Shown here: positions 1-11,613 of the stretch, piece after piece
Layout of the letters: every line of letters starts with the position of its first letter
How positions within the stretch are numbered: the stretch's first letter is position 1
NCBI RefSeq assembly: GCF_963678635.1
Contig: NC_087062.1
Span: forward strand, 49,922,178-49,986,177
Length of the DNA stretch: 64,000 bases
DNA from: Symsagittifera roscoffensis
Taxonomy: Eukaryota; Xenacoelomorpha; Acoela; Convolutidae
Direction: 5' to 3'
Made by a program: the position numbers and the translations under genes
Notes under the pieces: model-generated
Databases searched by the model: none
What the model saw: the letters and a program-made list of their open reading frames with translations, nothing else
Told to the model about the DNA's origin: nothing

Positions 1-81
1 CTTCCTTGAGTAGTTTGAAAGGTTGCTTTTAAAAAATTGAAATTCTACCGAAATTTTTTGGTCTAGAAAAAAAATTGTGAA

Positions 82-102
82 CTAGTCCTGTTCTAGGACT
101 AG
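82..102. repeat. Conserved unit hairpin (example copy)
   Basis: CTAGTCC and GGACTAG form a 7 bp perfect inverted repeat around a 7 nt loop. It lies about 180 bp before the next tRNA-like sequence. Most units carry the same element, with a weaker version in family E (CAGTCC...AGACTAG). Confidence 0.6.
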
Positions 103-260
103 AAAGCTAATTTCGTCATTACAGTTGAAATACATAGGCGTCAAGTCTATTTTTGATCTAACCAGGGCTTTGTTTGATAGGTTTTTTGTTTTGAGCAAAA
201 AAAAACATTCAATTTGAAGCGAACCATCTGTGCTTCAATTTTTTATTGTTTCACTGATAA

Positions 261-342
261 GACAGGGTGGCCGAGTGATTAAGGTGTTGGACTGCTCTTC
301 CAAAACAGTCTGCGTGCGTGGGTTTGAATCTCATCTCTGTCG
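261..342 (+). tRNA. tRNA-Ser(GCT)-like, family A
   Basis: 82 nt. The acceptor stem GACAGGG/CTCTGTC pairs fully (one G-U). The anticodon stem TTGGA/TCCAA is perfect around loop CTGCTCT, giving anticodon GCT. The T loop is TTTGAAT instead of TTCGAAT, and the D loop has GTGATTAA, so the G19-C56 tertiary pair is lost. No CCA is encoded, as expected in eukaryotes. It is probably a tRNA-derived satellite copy, not a working tRNA. Confidence 0.6.
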
Positions 343-347
343 ATTAG

Positions 348-352
348 TTTTT
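348..352 (+). terminator. Possible RNA polymerase III terminator (T5)
   Basis: A run of five T starts six bases after the 3' end of the first tRNA-like sequence. Most family A to D copies have the same layout (CGATTAG followed by four or more T), so if pol III transcribes these units it would probably stop here. Confidence 0.45.
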
Positions 353-990
353 AGAAACACCGAAGTGAATTCGGTAAGCAGAACAATTGATGTTTACCTA
401 ATTTGTTGATAACTCACCGTGAAATTTACTAAATCTCATTAATTAAAGAGAAAAAAATGGCTCGCTAATTTTTTCAATTTCATCTAAGCAGAATAGTCAA
501 GCAATAGACCGTTGAAAAAATTGAAGTTTATTCATGAAGAAATTCGGCTGGCCAATGTTATACGTTTTTCTAATAAAGCCATTCAAGCAGAGGAATTTTG
601 AAAAACTTCAGGTTTTTTTGGCCGAGTTTTTCCACAAAAAAAATATCGTTTTTCAATGGAAACGAATCAAAATTAAGTTTTTCTTAAATTTTTGTTTCGC
701 TTCCTTTGATAGTTTGAAAGCTTTAACAGGTTGCTTTTAACAACTTGAAATTTCAGCGGAACGAGCTGATCTGAAAAACTGTTCTAACTAGTCTTGTACT
801 AGGACTAGAGTGCAAAATTCGCCATGAATTTTCAAATACACAGAAGTTAAGTCTATCTTTGATCGAACAATGGTTTGATTTGATAGGTGTTTTTGTTTTG
901 AGCAAAAAATATAATCTTTTTGAAGCGGATCATCTTTACTTCAAAATTTTATTGGTTTGATTCAATTAACAAACAAAAGAACTCTGGTCC

Positions 991-1072
991 GACAGGGTGG
1001 CCGAGTGGTTAATGCATTTGACTGCTCATCTAATACAGTCTGCGTGCGTGGGTTTGAATCCCATCTCTGTCG
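991..1072 (+). pseudogene. tRNA-Ser-like, family B
   Basis: The acceptor stem and T stem are intact, but the anticodon stem TTTGA/TCTAA has a T-T mismatch, and AATGC leaves a D-stem mismatch. Loop CTGCTCA would read GCT. The T loop is TTTGAAT. Confidence 0.5.
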
Positions 1073-1687
1073 ATAAGTTTTTGAAAATACCTGAATTGAA
1101 TTCAGTAAGCACAACAATTGATGTTTACCTAATTTTCTAATAACTCACAGGGAAAATTAATAAATCACAAAAATCTAGAGAAAAACTTGGCTCGCCAACT
1201 TTTCAAGTTTGTCTAAGCAGAATAGTCAACCAATTAAACGTTGAAAAATTTAAGTTTAATCATGAAGAAAATCGGTTGGCCAGTGTTATACGTTTTTCTA
1301 ATAAAGCCATTCAAGCAATGGAAAATTGAAAACCTTCAGATTTTTTTGGCCAAGTTTTCCCACAAAAAATTCACCGTTTTTCTATGGAAGCAATTCAAAA
1401 CTAAATTTTCCTTAAGTTTTTGTTTCGCTTCCTTTGATAGTTTGAAAGGTTGCTTTTAAAAAAATGAAATTATACCGAAACTGTTTGGTCTAGAAAAAAA
1501 TTGTGAACTAGTCCTGTTCTAGGACTAGAAAGCTAATTTCGTCATTAGAAATCAAATATATAGACGTCAAGTCTATTTTTGATCTAACCAGGGCTTTGTT
1601 TGATAGGTTTTTTGTTTTGAGCAAAAAAAAAACATTCAATTTGAAGCGAACCATGTGTGCTTCAATTTTTTATTGTTTCACTGATAA

Positions 1688-1769
1688 GACAGGGTGGCCG
1701 AGTGGTTAAGGTGTTGGACTGCTCTTCCAAGACAGTTTGCGTGTGTGGGTTTGAATCCCATCTCTGTCG
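1688..1769 (+). tRNA. tRNA-Ser(GCT)-like, family A, first dimer copy
   Basis: Acceptor, D (one G-U), anticodon and T stems all pair. The anticodon loop is CTGCTCT. The T loop TTTGAAT lacks C56, position 37 is C rather than the usual purine, and the variable region (GACAGTTTGCGTGT) makes no convincing stem. This is one of the best-preserved copies, repeated at 4561. Confidence 0.6.
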
Positions 1770-2354
1770 ATTAGTTTTAAGAAACACCGAAGTGAATTCG
1801 GTAAGCACAACAATTGATGTTTTCCTAATTTGTTGATAACTCACCGTGAAATTTACTAAATCTCAAAAATAAAAGAGAAAAAAATGGCTCGCTAATTTTT
1901 CAATTTTATCTAAGCAGAATAGTCAAGCAATAGACCGTTGAAAAAATTTAAGTTTATTCATGAAGAAATTCGGCGGGCCAATGTTATACGTTTTTCTAAT
2001 AAAGCCTTTCAAGCAGAGGAATTTTGAAACACTTCAGGTTTTTTTGGCCGAGTTTTTCCACAAAACAAATTATCGTTTTTCAATGGAAACAAATCAAAAT
2101 TAAGTTTTTCTTAAATTTTTGTTTCGCTTCCTTTGATAGTTTGAAAGCTGTAACAGGTTGCTTTTAAAAACTTGAAATTTCAGCGGAACGAGCTGATCTG
2201 AAAAACTGTTCGAACTAGTCTTGTACTAGGACTAGAGTGCAAAATTCGTCATGAATTTTCAAATACACAGAAGTCAAGTCTATCTTTGATCGAACAATGG
2301 TTTGATTTGATAGGTTTTCTTTGTTTTGAATGAAAAAAAAATTCTATTTGAAGC

Positions 2355-2370
2355 GAAGCATCTTTGCTTC
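2355..2370. repeat. Second conserved unit hairpin (example copy)
   Basis: GAAGCA and TGCTTC form a 6 bp inverted repeat around loop TCTT, 49 bp upstream of the tRNA-like sequence. The same element recurs in families A, C and D with variants such as GAAGCG, but family E lacks it. Confidence 0.5.
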
Positions 2371-2418
2371 AGTTTTTCATTGTTTCGATTCAATTTACCA
2401 TTGAATGACCTCTGGTCA

Positions 2419-2500
2419 GACAGGGTGGCCGAGTGGTTAAGGGGTTTGTCTGCTGAGTCAAAACGTTCTGCTTGCATGGGTTCGAAGCACATCTATGTCG
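2419..2500 (+). pseudogene. tRNA-Ser-like, family C, first dimer copy
   Basis: The 5' half matches family A, but the anticodon stem TTTGT/GTCAA is broken and the 3' acceptor strand is changed (CTATGTC). The T loop keeps the canonical TTCGAA, unlike families A and B. Confidence 0.5.
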
Positions 2501-3124
2501 ATTAATTTTTTAAAAACACCTGAACACCTGAACTGAATTCAGTAAGCACAACAATTGATGTTTACCTAATTTTCTAATAACTCACAGGGAAAATTAATAA
2601 ATCACAAAAATCTAGAGAAAAACTTGGCTCGCCAACTTTTCAAGTTTGTCTAAGCAGATTAGTCAACCAATTAAACGTTGAAAAATTTAAGTTTAATCAT
2701 GAAGAAAATCGGTTGGCCAGTGTTATACGTTTTTCTAATAAAGCCATTCAAGCAATGGAAAATTGAAAACCTTCAGATTTTTTTGGCCAAGTTTTCCCAC
2801 AAAAAATTCACCGTTTTTCTATGGAAGCAATTCAAAACTAAATTTTCCTTAAGTTTTTGTTTCGCTTCCTTTGATAGTTTGAAAGGTTGCTTTTAAAAAA
2901 TTGAAATTATACCGAAACTGTTTGGTCTAGAAAAAAATTGTGAACTAGTCCTGTTCTAGGACTAGAAAGCTAATTCCGTCATTAGAAATCAAATATATAG
3001 ACGTCAAGTCTATTTTTGATCTAACCAGGGCTTTGTTTGATAGGTTTTTTGTTTTGAGCAAAAAAAAAACATTCAATTTGAAGCGAACCATGTGTGCTTC
3101 AATTTTTTATTGTTTGACTGATAA

Positions 3125-3206
3125 GACAGGGTGGCCGAGTGGTTAAGGTGTTGGACTACTCTTCCAAGACAGTTCGCGTGTGTGGGTTTGAATCCCATCT
3201 CTGTCG
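3125..3206 (+). tRNA. tRNA-Ser-like, anticodon ACT, family A
   Basis: As the copy at 1688, but the anticodon loop is CTACTCT, so it would read ACT (still a serine codon pair partner). The anticodon stem is perfect. The T loop is TTTGAAT. Confidence 0.55.
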
Positions 3207-3855
3207 ATTAGTTTTAAGAAACACCGAAGTGAATTCGGTAAGCACAACAATTGATGTTTTCCTAATTTGTTGATAACTCACCCTGAAATTTACTAAATCT
3301 CAAAAATAAAAGAGAAAAAAATGGCTCGCTAATTTTTCAATTTTATCTAAGCAGAATAGTCAAGCAATAGACCGTTGAAAAAATTTAAGTTTATTCATGA
3401 AGAAATTCGGCGGGCCAATGTTATACGTTTTTCTAATAAAGCCTTTCAAGCAGAGGAGTTTTGAAAAACTTCAGGTTTTTTTGGCCGAGTTTTTCCACAA
3501 AAAAAATTATCGTTTTTCAATGGAAACAAATCAAAATTAAGTTTTTCTTAAATTTTTGTTTCGCTTCCTTTGATAGTTTGAAAGCTGTAACAGGTTGCTT
3601 TTAAAAACTTGAAATTTCAGCGGAACGAGCTGATCTGAAAAACTGTTCGAACTAGTCTTGTACTAGGACTAGAGTGCATATCTCGTCATGAATTTTCAAA
3701 TACACAGAAGTCAAGTCTATCTTTGATCGAACAATGGTTTGATTTGATAGGTTTTCTTTGTTTTGAACGAAAAAAAAATTCTATTTGAAGCGAAGCATCT
3801 TTGCTTCAGTTTTTCATTGTTTCGATTCAATTTACCATTGAATGACCTCTGGTCA

Positions 3856-3937
3856 GACAGGGTGGCCGAGTGGTTAAGGGGTTTGTCTGCTAAGTCAAAA
3901 CGTTCTGCTTGCATGGGTTCGAAGAACATCTATGTCG
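3856..3937 (+). pseudogene. tRNA-Ser-like, family C, second dimer copy
   Basis: Anticodon loop CTGCTAA is canonical for Ser(GCT), but the supporting stem is broken. The T arm reads TTCGAAGAACAT, which no longer pairs with GTGGG or ATGGG. Confidence 0.5.
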
Positions 3938-4560
3938 ATTAATTTTTTAAAAACACCTGAACACCTGAACTGAATTCAGTAAGCACAACAATTGATGTTT
4001 ACCTAATTTTCTAATAACTCACCGGGAAAATTAATAAATCACAAAAATCTAGAGAAAAACTTGGCTCGCCAACTTTTCAAGTTTGTCTAAGCAGAATAGT
4101 CAACCAATTAAACGTTGAAAAATTCAAGTTTAATCATGAAGAAAATCGGTTGGCCAGTGTTATACGTTTTTCTAATAAAGCCATTCAAGCAATGGAAAAT
4201 TGAAAACCTTCAGATTTTTTTGGCCAAGTTTTCCCACAAAAAATTCATCGTTTTTCTAAGGAAGCAATTCAAAACTAAATTTTCCTTAAATTTTTGTTTC
4301 GCTTCCTTTGATAGTTTGAAAGGTTGCTTTTAAAAAACTGAAATTCTACCGAAACTGTTTGGTCTAGAAAAAAATTGTGAACTAGTCCTGTTCTAGGACT
4401 AGAAAGCTAATTTCGTCATTAGAAATCAAATACATAGACGTCAAGTCTATTTTTGATCTAACCAGGGCTTTGTTTGATAGGTTTTTTGTTTTGAGCAAAA
4501 AAAAACATTCAATTTGAAGCGAACCATGTGTGCTTCAATTTTTTATTGTTTCACTGATAA

Positions 4561-4642
4561 GACAGGGTGGCCGAGTGGTTAAGGTGTTGGACTGCTCTTC
4601 CAAGACAGTTTGCGTGTGTGGGTTTGAATCCCATCTCTGTCG
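4561..4642 (+). tRNA. tRNA-Ser(GCT)-like, family A, third dimer copy
   Basis: By eye identical to the copy at 1688-1769, with all four stems pairing and T-loop TTTGAAT. Confidence 0.6.
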
Positions 4643-5291
4643 ATTAGTTTTAAGAAACACCGAAGTGAATTCGGTAAGCACAACAATTGATGTTTACCTA
4701 ATTTGTTGATAACTCACCGTGAAATTTACTAAATCTCAAAAATAAAAGAGAAAAAAATGGCTCGCTAATTTTTCAATTTTATCTAAGCAGAATAGTCAAG
4801 CAATATACCGTTGAAAAAATTTAAGTTTATTCATGAAGAAATTCGGCGGGCCAATGTTATACGTTTTTCTAATAAAGCCTTTCAAGCAGAGGAATTTTGA
4901 AAAACTTCAGGTTTTTTTGGCCGAGTTTTTCCACAAAAAAAATTATCGTTTCTCAATGGAAACAAATCAAAATTAAGTTTTTCTTAAATTTTTGTTTCGC
5001 TTCCTTTGATAGTTTGAAAGCTGTAACAGGTTGCTTTTAAAAACTTGAAATTTCAGCGGAACGAGCTGATCTGAAAAACTGTTCGAACTAGTCTTGTACT
5101 AGGACTAGAGTGCAAAATTTGTCATGAATTTTCAAATACACAGAAGTCAAGTCTATCTTTGATTGAACAATGGTTTGATTTGATAGGTTTTCTTTGTTTT
5201 GAACGAAAAAAATATTCTATTTGAAGCGAAGCATCTTTGCTTCAGTTTTTCATTGTTTCGATTCAATTTACCATTGAATGACCTCTGGTCA

Positions 5292-5373
5292 GACAGGGTG
5301 GCCGAGTGGTTAAGGGGTTTGTCTGCTAAGTCAAAACGTTCTGCTTGCATGGGTTCGAAGCACATCTATGTCG
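5292..5373 (+). pseudogene. tRNA-Ser-like, family C, third dimer copy
   Basis: Loop CTGCTAA sits on a broken stem. The T arm is TTCGAAGCACAT and the acceptor 3' strand is CTATGTC. It marks the end of the dimer repeat. Confidence 0.5.
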
Positions 5374-6055
5374 ATTAATTTTTTAAAAACACCTGAACAC
5401 CTGAACTGAATTCGGTAAGCACAACAATTGAGGATTACCTAATTTGTTAAAAACTCACAAGGAAACTTACTAAATCACAAATTTCTGGAGATAGAAATGG
5501 CTCGCAAACAGCTCAAATTCGTCTAAGCAGACTAGTCAAACAATGAAACAATGACCAATTTTAAATTTAAGTTGAAAAATTTAAGTTTATTCATGAAGAA
5601 AATCGGTCGGCCAATGTTATACGTTTTTCCATTGAAACCATTCAAGTGATGGAAATTTGAAAAAAATTCTAGTTAAGTTTTTGGCCCAGTTTTTTGACAA
5701 AAAAATCATCGTTTTCAAAAGGAAGCAGATCCAAATTAAAAATTCTTTAAATTTTTGTTTCGCTTCCACTGATAGTTTGAAAGCTGTAACAGGTTGCTTT
5801 GAAAAACTTGAAATTTCAGCGAATCGATTTGGTCGGAAAAAATTATTTGAACTTGTCTTGTTCTAGGACTAGAGTGCTAAATTCGTCATTACGATTCAAA
5901 TACCAAGACGCCAAGTTTTTCTTTGATCGAACAATGGTTTGATTTGATAGGTTTTTTTGTTTTGAGCAAAAAAATATAATCTTTTTGAAGCGGATCATCT
6001 TTACTTCAAAATTTTATTGGTTTGATTCAATTAACAAACAAATGAACTATGGTCA

Positions 6056-6137
6056 GACAGGGTTGCCGAGTGGTTAATGCGTTGGACTGCTCATCTAATA
6101 CAGTCTGCGTGCGTGGGTTTGAATCCCATCTCTGTCG
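6056..6137 (+). tRNA. tRNA-Ser(GCT)-like, family B
   Basis: The anticodon stem TTGGA/TCTAA pairs with one G-U, and the loop is CTGCTCA. The acceptor and T stems are intact. The D stem has one mismatch (AATGC). The T loop is TTTGAAT. Confidence 0.5.
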
Positions 6138-6745
6138 ATAAGTTTTTGAAAATACCTGAATTGAATTCATTAAGCACAACAATTGATGTTTACCTAATTT
6201 TCTAATAACTCACCGGGAAAATTACTAAATCACAAAAATGTAGAGAACAATTTGGCTCGCCAACTTTTCAAGTTTGTCTAAGCAGAATAGTCAACCAATT
6301 TAACGTTGAAAAATTTAAGTTTAATCATGAAGAAAATCGGTTGGCCAGTGTTATACGTTTTTCTAATAAAGCCATTCAAGCAATGGAAAATTGAAAACCT
6401 TCAGATTTTTTTGGCCGAGTTGTCCCACAAAAAAGTCATCATGTTTCTATGGAAGCAATTGAAAACTAAGTTTACCTTAAATTTTTGTTTCGCTTCCTTT
6501 GATAGTTTGAAAGGTTGCTTTTAAAAAATTGTACCAAAACTGTTTGGTCTAGAAAAAAATTGTGAACTAGTCCTGTTCTAGGACTAGAAAGCTAATTTCG
6601 TCATTACAGTTCAAATACATAGACGTCAAGTCTATTTTTGATCAAACCAGGGCTTTGTTTGATAGGTTTTTTGTTTTGAGCAAAAAAAAACATTCAATTT
6701 GAAGCGAACCATCTCTGCTTCACTTTTTTATTGTTTAACTGGTAA

Positions 6746-6827
6746 GACAGGGTGGCCGAGTGGTTAAGGTGTTGGACTGCTCTTCCAAGACAGTTTGCGT
6801 GCGTGAGTTTGAATCCCATCTCTGTCG
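6746..6827 (+). tRNA. tRNA-Ser(GCT)-like, family A
   Basis: Acceptor and anticodon stems are perfect or G-U only. The T stem reads GTGAG against CCCAT, which gives one mismatch. The T loop is TTTGAAT. Confidence 0.5.
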
Positions 6828-7465
6828 ATTAGTTTTTAGAAACACCGAAGTGAATTCAATAAGCACAACAATTGATGTTTACCTACTTTGTTGATAACTC
6901 ACCGTGAAATTTACTAAATCACAAAATCAAGAGAAAAAAATGGCTTACAATTGTTTCAAATTTGTCTAAGCAGAATTTTCAAGCAAAAAACGTTGAAAAT
7001 TGAAATTTATTCATGAAGAAATTCGGCTGGTCAATGTTATACGTTTTTCTAATAAAGCCATTCTTGCAATGAAATTTTAAAAAATTTCTGGTTTTTTTTG
7101 GCCGAAATTTTCCACAAAAAACTAATCGTTTTTCAATGTAAGCAATTCAAAATTAAATTTCCATAGATTTTTGTTTCGCTTCTTTTGATAGTTTGAAAGC
7201 TGTAACGGGTTGCTTTTCAAGACCTGAAATTTCAGCGAAACAATTTGGGATAAAAAACAATTTGAACTAGTCCTGTTCTAGGACTAGAAAACTAAAATTG
7301 TCATTACATTTCGAATACGTAGACGTCAAGTCTATTTTTGATCGAAAAATGGCTTGATTTGACGGGTTTTTTGTTTTGAGCAAAAAAAAAATCCTATTTG
7401 AAGTGGAGCATCTCTGCTTGATTATTTTGTTTCGATACAATTTACCATTGAATGAATTCTGGTTA

Positions 7466-7547
7466 GGCAGGGTTGCGGAGAGGTTAAAGCGGTTGACTAC
7501 TGACCCCATACGTTTTGCTTGCGTGGGTTCGAATCCTATCTCTGTCG
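7466..7547 (+). pseudogene. tRNA-Ser-like, family D
   Basis: Acceptor GGCAGGG/CTCTGTC still pairs with G-U steps. Box A is altered (TTGCGGAGAGG) and the anticodon stem is lost (GTTGA against CCCCA). The T loop keeps the canonical TTCGAAT. Confidence 0.5.
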
Positions 7548-8055
7548 ATTAGTTTTTTTTTTAAAACCCCTGAACTGAATTCGGTAAGCTAAAAAATTAA
7601 TGTTTATCTAGTTTGTTAAGAACTCACCGGGAAATTTACTAAATCACAAAACTCTAATCTCAGCAGACTAGTCAAGCAAAAAAACAATGACAAAGTTTAA
7701 GTTTTTTTTTCATAAAGAAAATTGGTTTGCCAATTTTATACGTTTTTCTTTATTTTCATTTCGCTTCTTCTGATAGTTTGAAAGCTTTAACAGGTTGCTT
7801 TGAAAAACTTGAAACTTCAGCCAAACGATTTGGTCTGAAAAACGATTTGAACTAGTCTTGATGTAGGACTAGAGTGCCAAGTTTGTCATTACATTTCAAA
7901 TACACAGAAGTCAAGTCTATCTTTGATCGAACAATGGTTTGAATTGATAGGTTTTTTTTGTTTCGAGCAAAAAAAATATTCTATTTGAAGCCGAGCATCT
8001 TTGCTTCAAAGTTTTATTGGTTCGATTCAACTAACAACCGAAGGACCTCAGGTTA

Positions 8056-8137
8056 GACAGGGTGGCCGAGTGGTTAAGGCTTTAGACTGCTCATCGAATA
8101 CAGTCCGCGTGCTTGGTTTTGAATCCCATCTCTGTCG
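8056..8137 (+). pseudogene. tRNA-Ser-like, anticodon GCT
   Basis: The anticodon stem TTAGA/TCGAA has one mismatch. The T arm is CTTGG TTTTGAAT CCCAT, with a mismatch and TTTTGAAT as loop. The acceptor is intact. The same TTTTGAAT variant recurs at 11614, 14298, 18921 and 28215, which defines a subfamily. Confidence 0.5.
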
Positions 8138-8787
8138 ATGATTAGTTTTTAAAAACACCTGAACTGAATTCGATAAGCATAATTGATATTTACCTAAATT
8201 GATATTAACTCATCGGGAAATTTACTAAATCACAAAGTTCTAGAGATAAAATTGTCTCGCAAACTTTTCAAAATTGTCTAAGCAGAATAGTCAAGCAATT
8301 AAACAATGACATTTTTTATTTTTTTTTCATAAGGAAATTCGGTTGGCCAATTTCCGAATTTCTGTAAACCATTCAAGTAATGAAATTTTGAAAAATTTCA
8401 AGTTAATTTTTTGGCCCAGTTTTTTTTCCACAAACAGCATCGTTTTTAAATGGAAGCAGATCAAAATTAATTTTTCCTTAAATTTTTGTTTCGCTTCTTT
8501 TGATAGTTTGAAAGCTGTAACAGGTTGCTTTGAAAAATTTGATACTTCAGCCAAACGATTTGGTCTGAAAAACGATTTAAACTAGTCTCGTTCTAGGACT
8601 AGAGTGCTAAATTGGTCATTACATTTCAAATACACAGATAACAATTCTATCTTTAATCGAACAATGGTTTGATTTGATAGGTTTTTTTTTGTTCTGAGCA
8701 AAAATTAATAATCTTTTTGAAGCGGAGCACCTTTGCTTCAAAGTTTTTTTGGTTCAAAACAATAAACAAACGAATGCCCGCTCTTCG

Positions 8788-8869
8788 GACAAAGAGGCCG
8801 AGTTGTTAAGGTGTTGGACTGCTCTTCCAATATAGTTTGCGTGCGTGGGTTTGAACCCCATCTCTGTCG
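8788..8869 (+). tRNA. tRNA-Ser(GCT)-like, weakened acceptor
   Basis: The anticodon stem TTGGA/TCCAA is perfect with loop CTGCTCT. The acceptor GACAAAG against CTCTGTC has one A-C mismatch. The D loop is AGTTGTTAA, losing a conserved G. Close relative at 12503. Confidence 0.5.
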
Positions 8870-9293
8870 ATTAGTTTTCAAAAATACCTGAACTGAACCC
8901 CGAGCACAACAATTGATGTTTACCTAAATTGTTAATAACTCACCGGGAAACATACAAAATCACAAAATTCTAGAGATAAAATTCGTCTAAGCAGAATGGT
9001 CAAGCAATTAAACGTTGAAAAATTTCAAGTTTATTCCTGAAGAAAATCGGTTGGTCAATGTTATACGTTTTTCTAATAAAGCCATTCAAGCAATGGAATT
9101 TTGAAAAATTTCAGGTTTTTTGGCCGGGTTTTTCCACAAAAAACTTATCGTTTCTCAATGGAAGCATTTCAAAACTAAGTTTTCCTTAAATTTTTGTTTC
9201 GCTTCCTTTGATTGTTTGAAAGTTGTAACAGGTTGCTTTAAAAAACTTGAAATTTTAGCGAAACGATTTGGTCTGAAAAAAGGTTTGAACTTA

Positions 9294-9316
9294 CCTTGAA
9301 TACCATCTCTGTCGAT
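9294..9316 (+). pseudogene. tRNA 3' remnant at a deletion junction
   Basis: The unit jumps from the start of the ACTAGT hairpin (TTTGAACTTACC) directly into the tRNA 3' end (TTGAATACCATCTCTGTCG). The hairpin, the following spacer and most of the tRNA are gone. The same junction recurs at 11061, 13038 and 15558. Confidence 0.75.
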
Positions 9317-9942
9317 TTGTTTTTAAAAACACCTGAACTGAATTCGGTAAGCACAACAATTGATTGTTTACCTAATTTGTTAATAACTCACCGGAAAATT
9401 TACAAAATCACAAATTTCTAGAGATAAAATTGGCTCAAAAATTTTTTAAATTCGTCTAAGCAGAATAGTCAAGCAATTAAACGTTGAAAAATTTTAGGTT
9501 TATTTATGAAGAAAATCGGTTGGCCAAGGCTACGTTTTTCTATCTAAACCAATCAAGGAATTTGCTTTCTTGGCCCAGTTTTCTTTTTCAAAAAAAGAAT
9601 CGTTTTTAAATGGAAGCAGATCAAAATTAAAATTTACTTAATTTTTTGTTTCGCTTCCTCTGATAGTTTGAAAGCTGTAATAGGTTGCTTTGAAAAATTT
9701 GAAATTTCAGCGAAACGATATGATCTAAAATAATACTTAAACTAGTCTCGTTCTAGGACGAAAGTGCTAAATTAATCATTACATTTCAAATACACAGACC
9801 TCAAGTCTATTTTTGATCGAAAATTGGCTTGATTTGACGGGTTTTTTGTTTTGAGCAAAAAAAATTCCTATTTGAAATGAAGCATCTTTGCTTCATTTTT
9901 TTTTTGTTTCGACTCAATTTACCATTGAATGACCTCTGGTTA

Positions 9943-10024
9943 AGCAGGGTTGCCGAGAGGTTAAAGCGGTTGACTGCTGACACCATACGTTTTGCTTGCG
10001 TGTGTTCGAATCCCATCACTGTTG
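9943..10024 (+). pseudogene. tRNA-Ser-like, family D
   Basis: The first base of the acceptor is A (AGCAGGG) and the 3' strand is CACTGTTG, so the stem is weakened. The anticodon stem is lost. The T arm is GTGTGTTCGAATCCCATC. Confidence 0.5.
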
Positions 10025-10680
10025 ATTAGTTTTTGTAAAACCCTGAACTGAATTCGGTAGGCACAAAAATCGATGTTTATCTAGTTTGTTAATAACTCAC
10101 CGGGAAATTTATTAAATCACAAAATTCTAGAGATAAAATTGGCTCGCAAACTTTTCAAATTCGTCTAAGCAGAATAGTCAAGCAATTAAACGTTGAAAAA
10201 ATTAGGTTTATTCATGAAGAAAATCGGTCGGCCAATGTTATTCGTTTTTCTGTTGAACCCATTCAAGTAATGGAGTTTTGAAAATTTTCAAGTTACTTTT
10301 TTGGCCCAGTTTTTTCACAAAAAATCATCGTTTTCAAATGGAAGCAGATCAAAATTAAAAATCCTTAAATGTTTGTTTTGCTTCCTCTGATAGTTTGAAA
10401 GCTGCAACAGGTTGCTTTGAGAAACTTGAAAGTTCAGCGAAATGATTTGGTCTGAAAAACGATTTGAACTAGTCTCGTTCTAGGACGAGATTGCTAAATT
10501 CGTCATTTTATTTCAAATACACAGATGCCAAGTCTATCTTCTATCTTTGATCGAACAATGGTTTGATTTGATAGGTTTTTTTTGTTTTGAGCAAAAATTA
10601 TTATTCTATTTGAAGCGGAGCATCTTTGCTTCAAAGTTTTAATGGTTCAATTCAATAAACAAAATAATGCCCGCTGTTCA

Positions 10681-10762
10681 GACAGGATGGCCGAGTTGTT
10701 AAGGTGTCGGACTGCACTTCCAATATAGTCTACGTGCGTGGGTTTGAATCCCATCTATGTCG
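10681..10762 (+). pseudogene. tRNA-Ser-like with anticodon GCA
   Basis: The loop is CTGCACT, so the anticodon would be GCA (a cysteine anticodon) on a serine-type body. The stem TCGGA/TCCAA has one mismatch. The acceptor GACAGGA/CTATGTC has two mismatches. Repeated at 15020. Confidence 0.5.
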
Positions 10763-11055
10763 ATTTAGTTTTCAAACATACCTGAACTGAACTCGGTAAG
10801 CACAACATTTGATGTTTACCTATTTGTTAATAAGTCACCGGGAAACTTAGAAAATCACAAAATTCTAGAGATAAAATTGGCTCGCATTTTTTTCAGTTTC
10901 GTCTAAGCAGTATAGTCAAGAATATAACGTTGAAAATTTTTCCTTAAACTTTTGTTTCGCTTCCTTTGATATTTTGAAAGCTGTAACAAAATGCTTTAAA
11001 AAACCTGAAAATTTTAGCGAAACGATATGGTCTGAAAAAAGGTTTGAACTTACCT

Positions 11056-11073
11056 TGAATACCATCTTTGTCG
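11056..11073 (+). pseudogene. tRNA 3' remnant at a deletion junction
   Basis: Same deletion join as at 9294: the unit body runs straight into TTGAATACCATCTTTGTCG. Confidence 0.7.
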
Positions 11074-11613
11074 ATTAGTTTTTAAAAACACCTGAACTGA
11101 ATTCGGTAAGCACATCAATTGATGTTTACCTAATTTGTAAATAACTCACCGGAAAATTTACTAAATTACAAAAATCTGGAGATAAAATTGGCTCGCAAAC
11201 TTTTCAAGTTCATCTAAGCAGACTAGTCAAGCAATTAGACAATGACAAAGTTTACGTTTTTTTTTCATACAGAAAATTGGTTGGCCAATGTTATACGTTT
11301 TTCTGTATTTTCATTTCGCTTCTTTTGATAGTTTGAAAGCTGTAACAGGTTGCTTTGAAAAACTTGATACTTCAGCCAAACGATTTGGTCTGAAAAACGA
11401 TTTGAACTAGTCTTGATGTAAGACTAGAGTGCTAAATTTGTCATTACATTTCGAATAAACAGAAAACAAGTCTACCTTTGATCGAACAATGGTTTGATTT
11501 GATAGGTTTTCTTTGTTTCGAGCAAAAAAAAAGTATTCTATTTGAAGCGGAGCATCTTTGCTTCAGAGTTTTTTTTGGCTCGACTCAATTAACAACCGAA
11601 TGACCTCAGGTTA

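Larger units (their letters stand above)
1095..5404 (+). repeat. Higher-order repeat: 1.44 kb dimer, three copies
   Basis: Copies of about 1,436 to 1,437 bp start near 1095, 2532 and 3969. Each holds one family A tRNA-like sequence (1688, 3125, 4561) and one family C sequence (2419, 3856, 5292). The copies look almost identical, far closer to each other than the A and C monomers are, which indicates recent amplification of the dimer. Homology stops after the tRNA at 5292, where the text changes to a more diverged monomer. Confidence 0.9.

Noticed and set aside
1662-2492. Minus-strand frames across the tRNA-like sequences, and similar ones in later units
   Set aside because: They are antisense readings of the satellite and tRNA-like part. 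They recur only because the repeat recurs and do not hold in all units.
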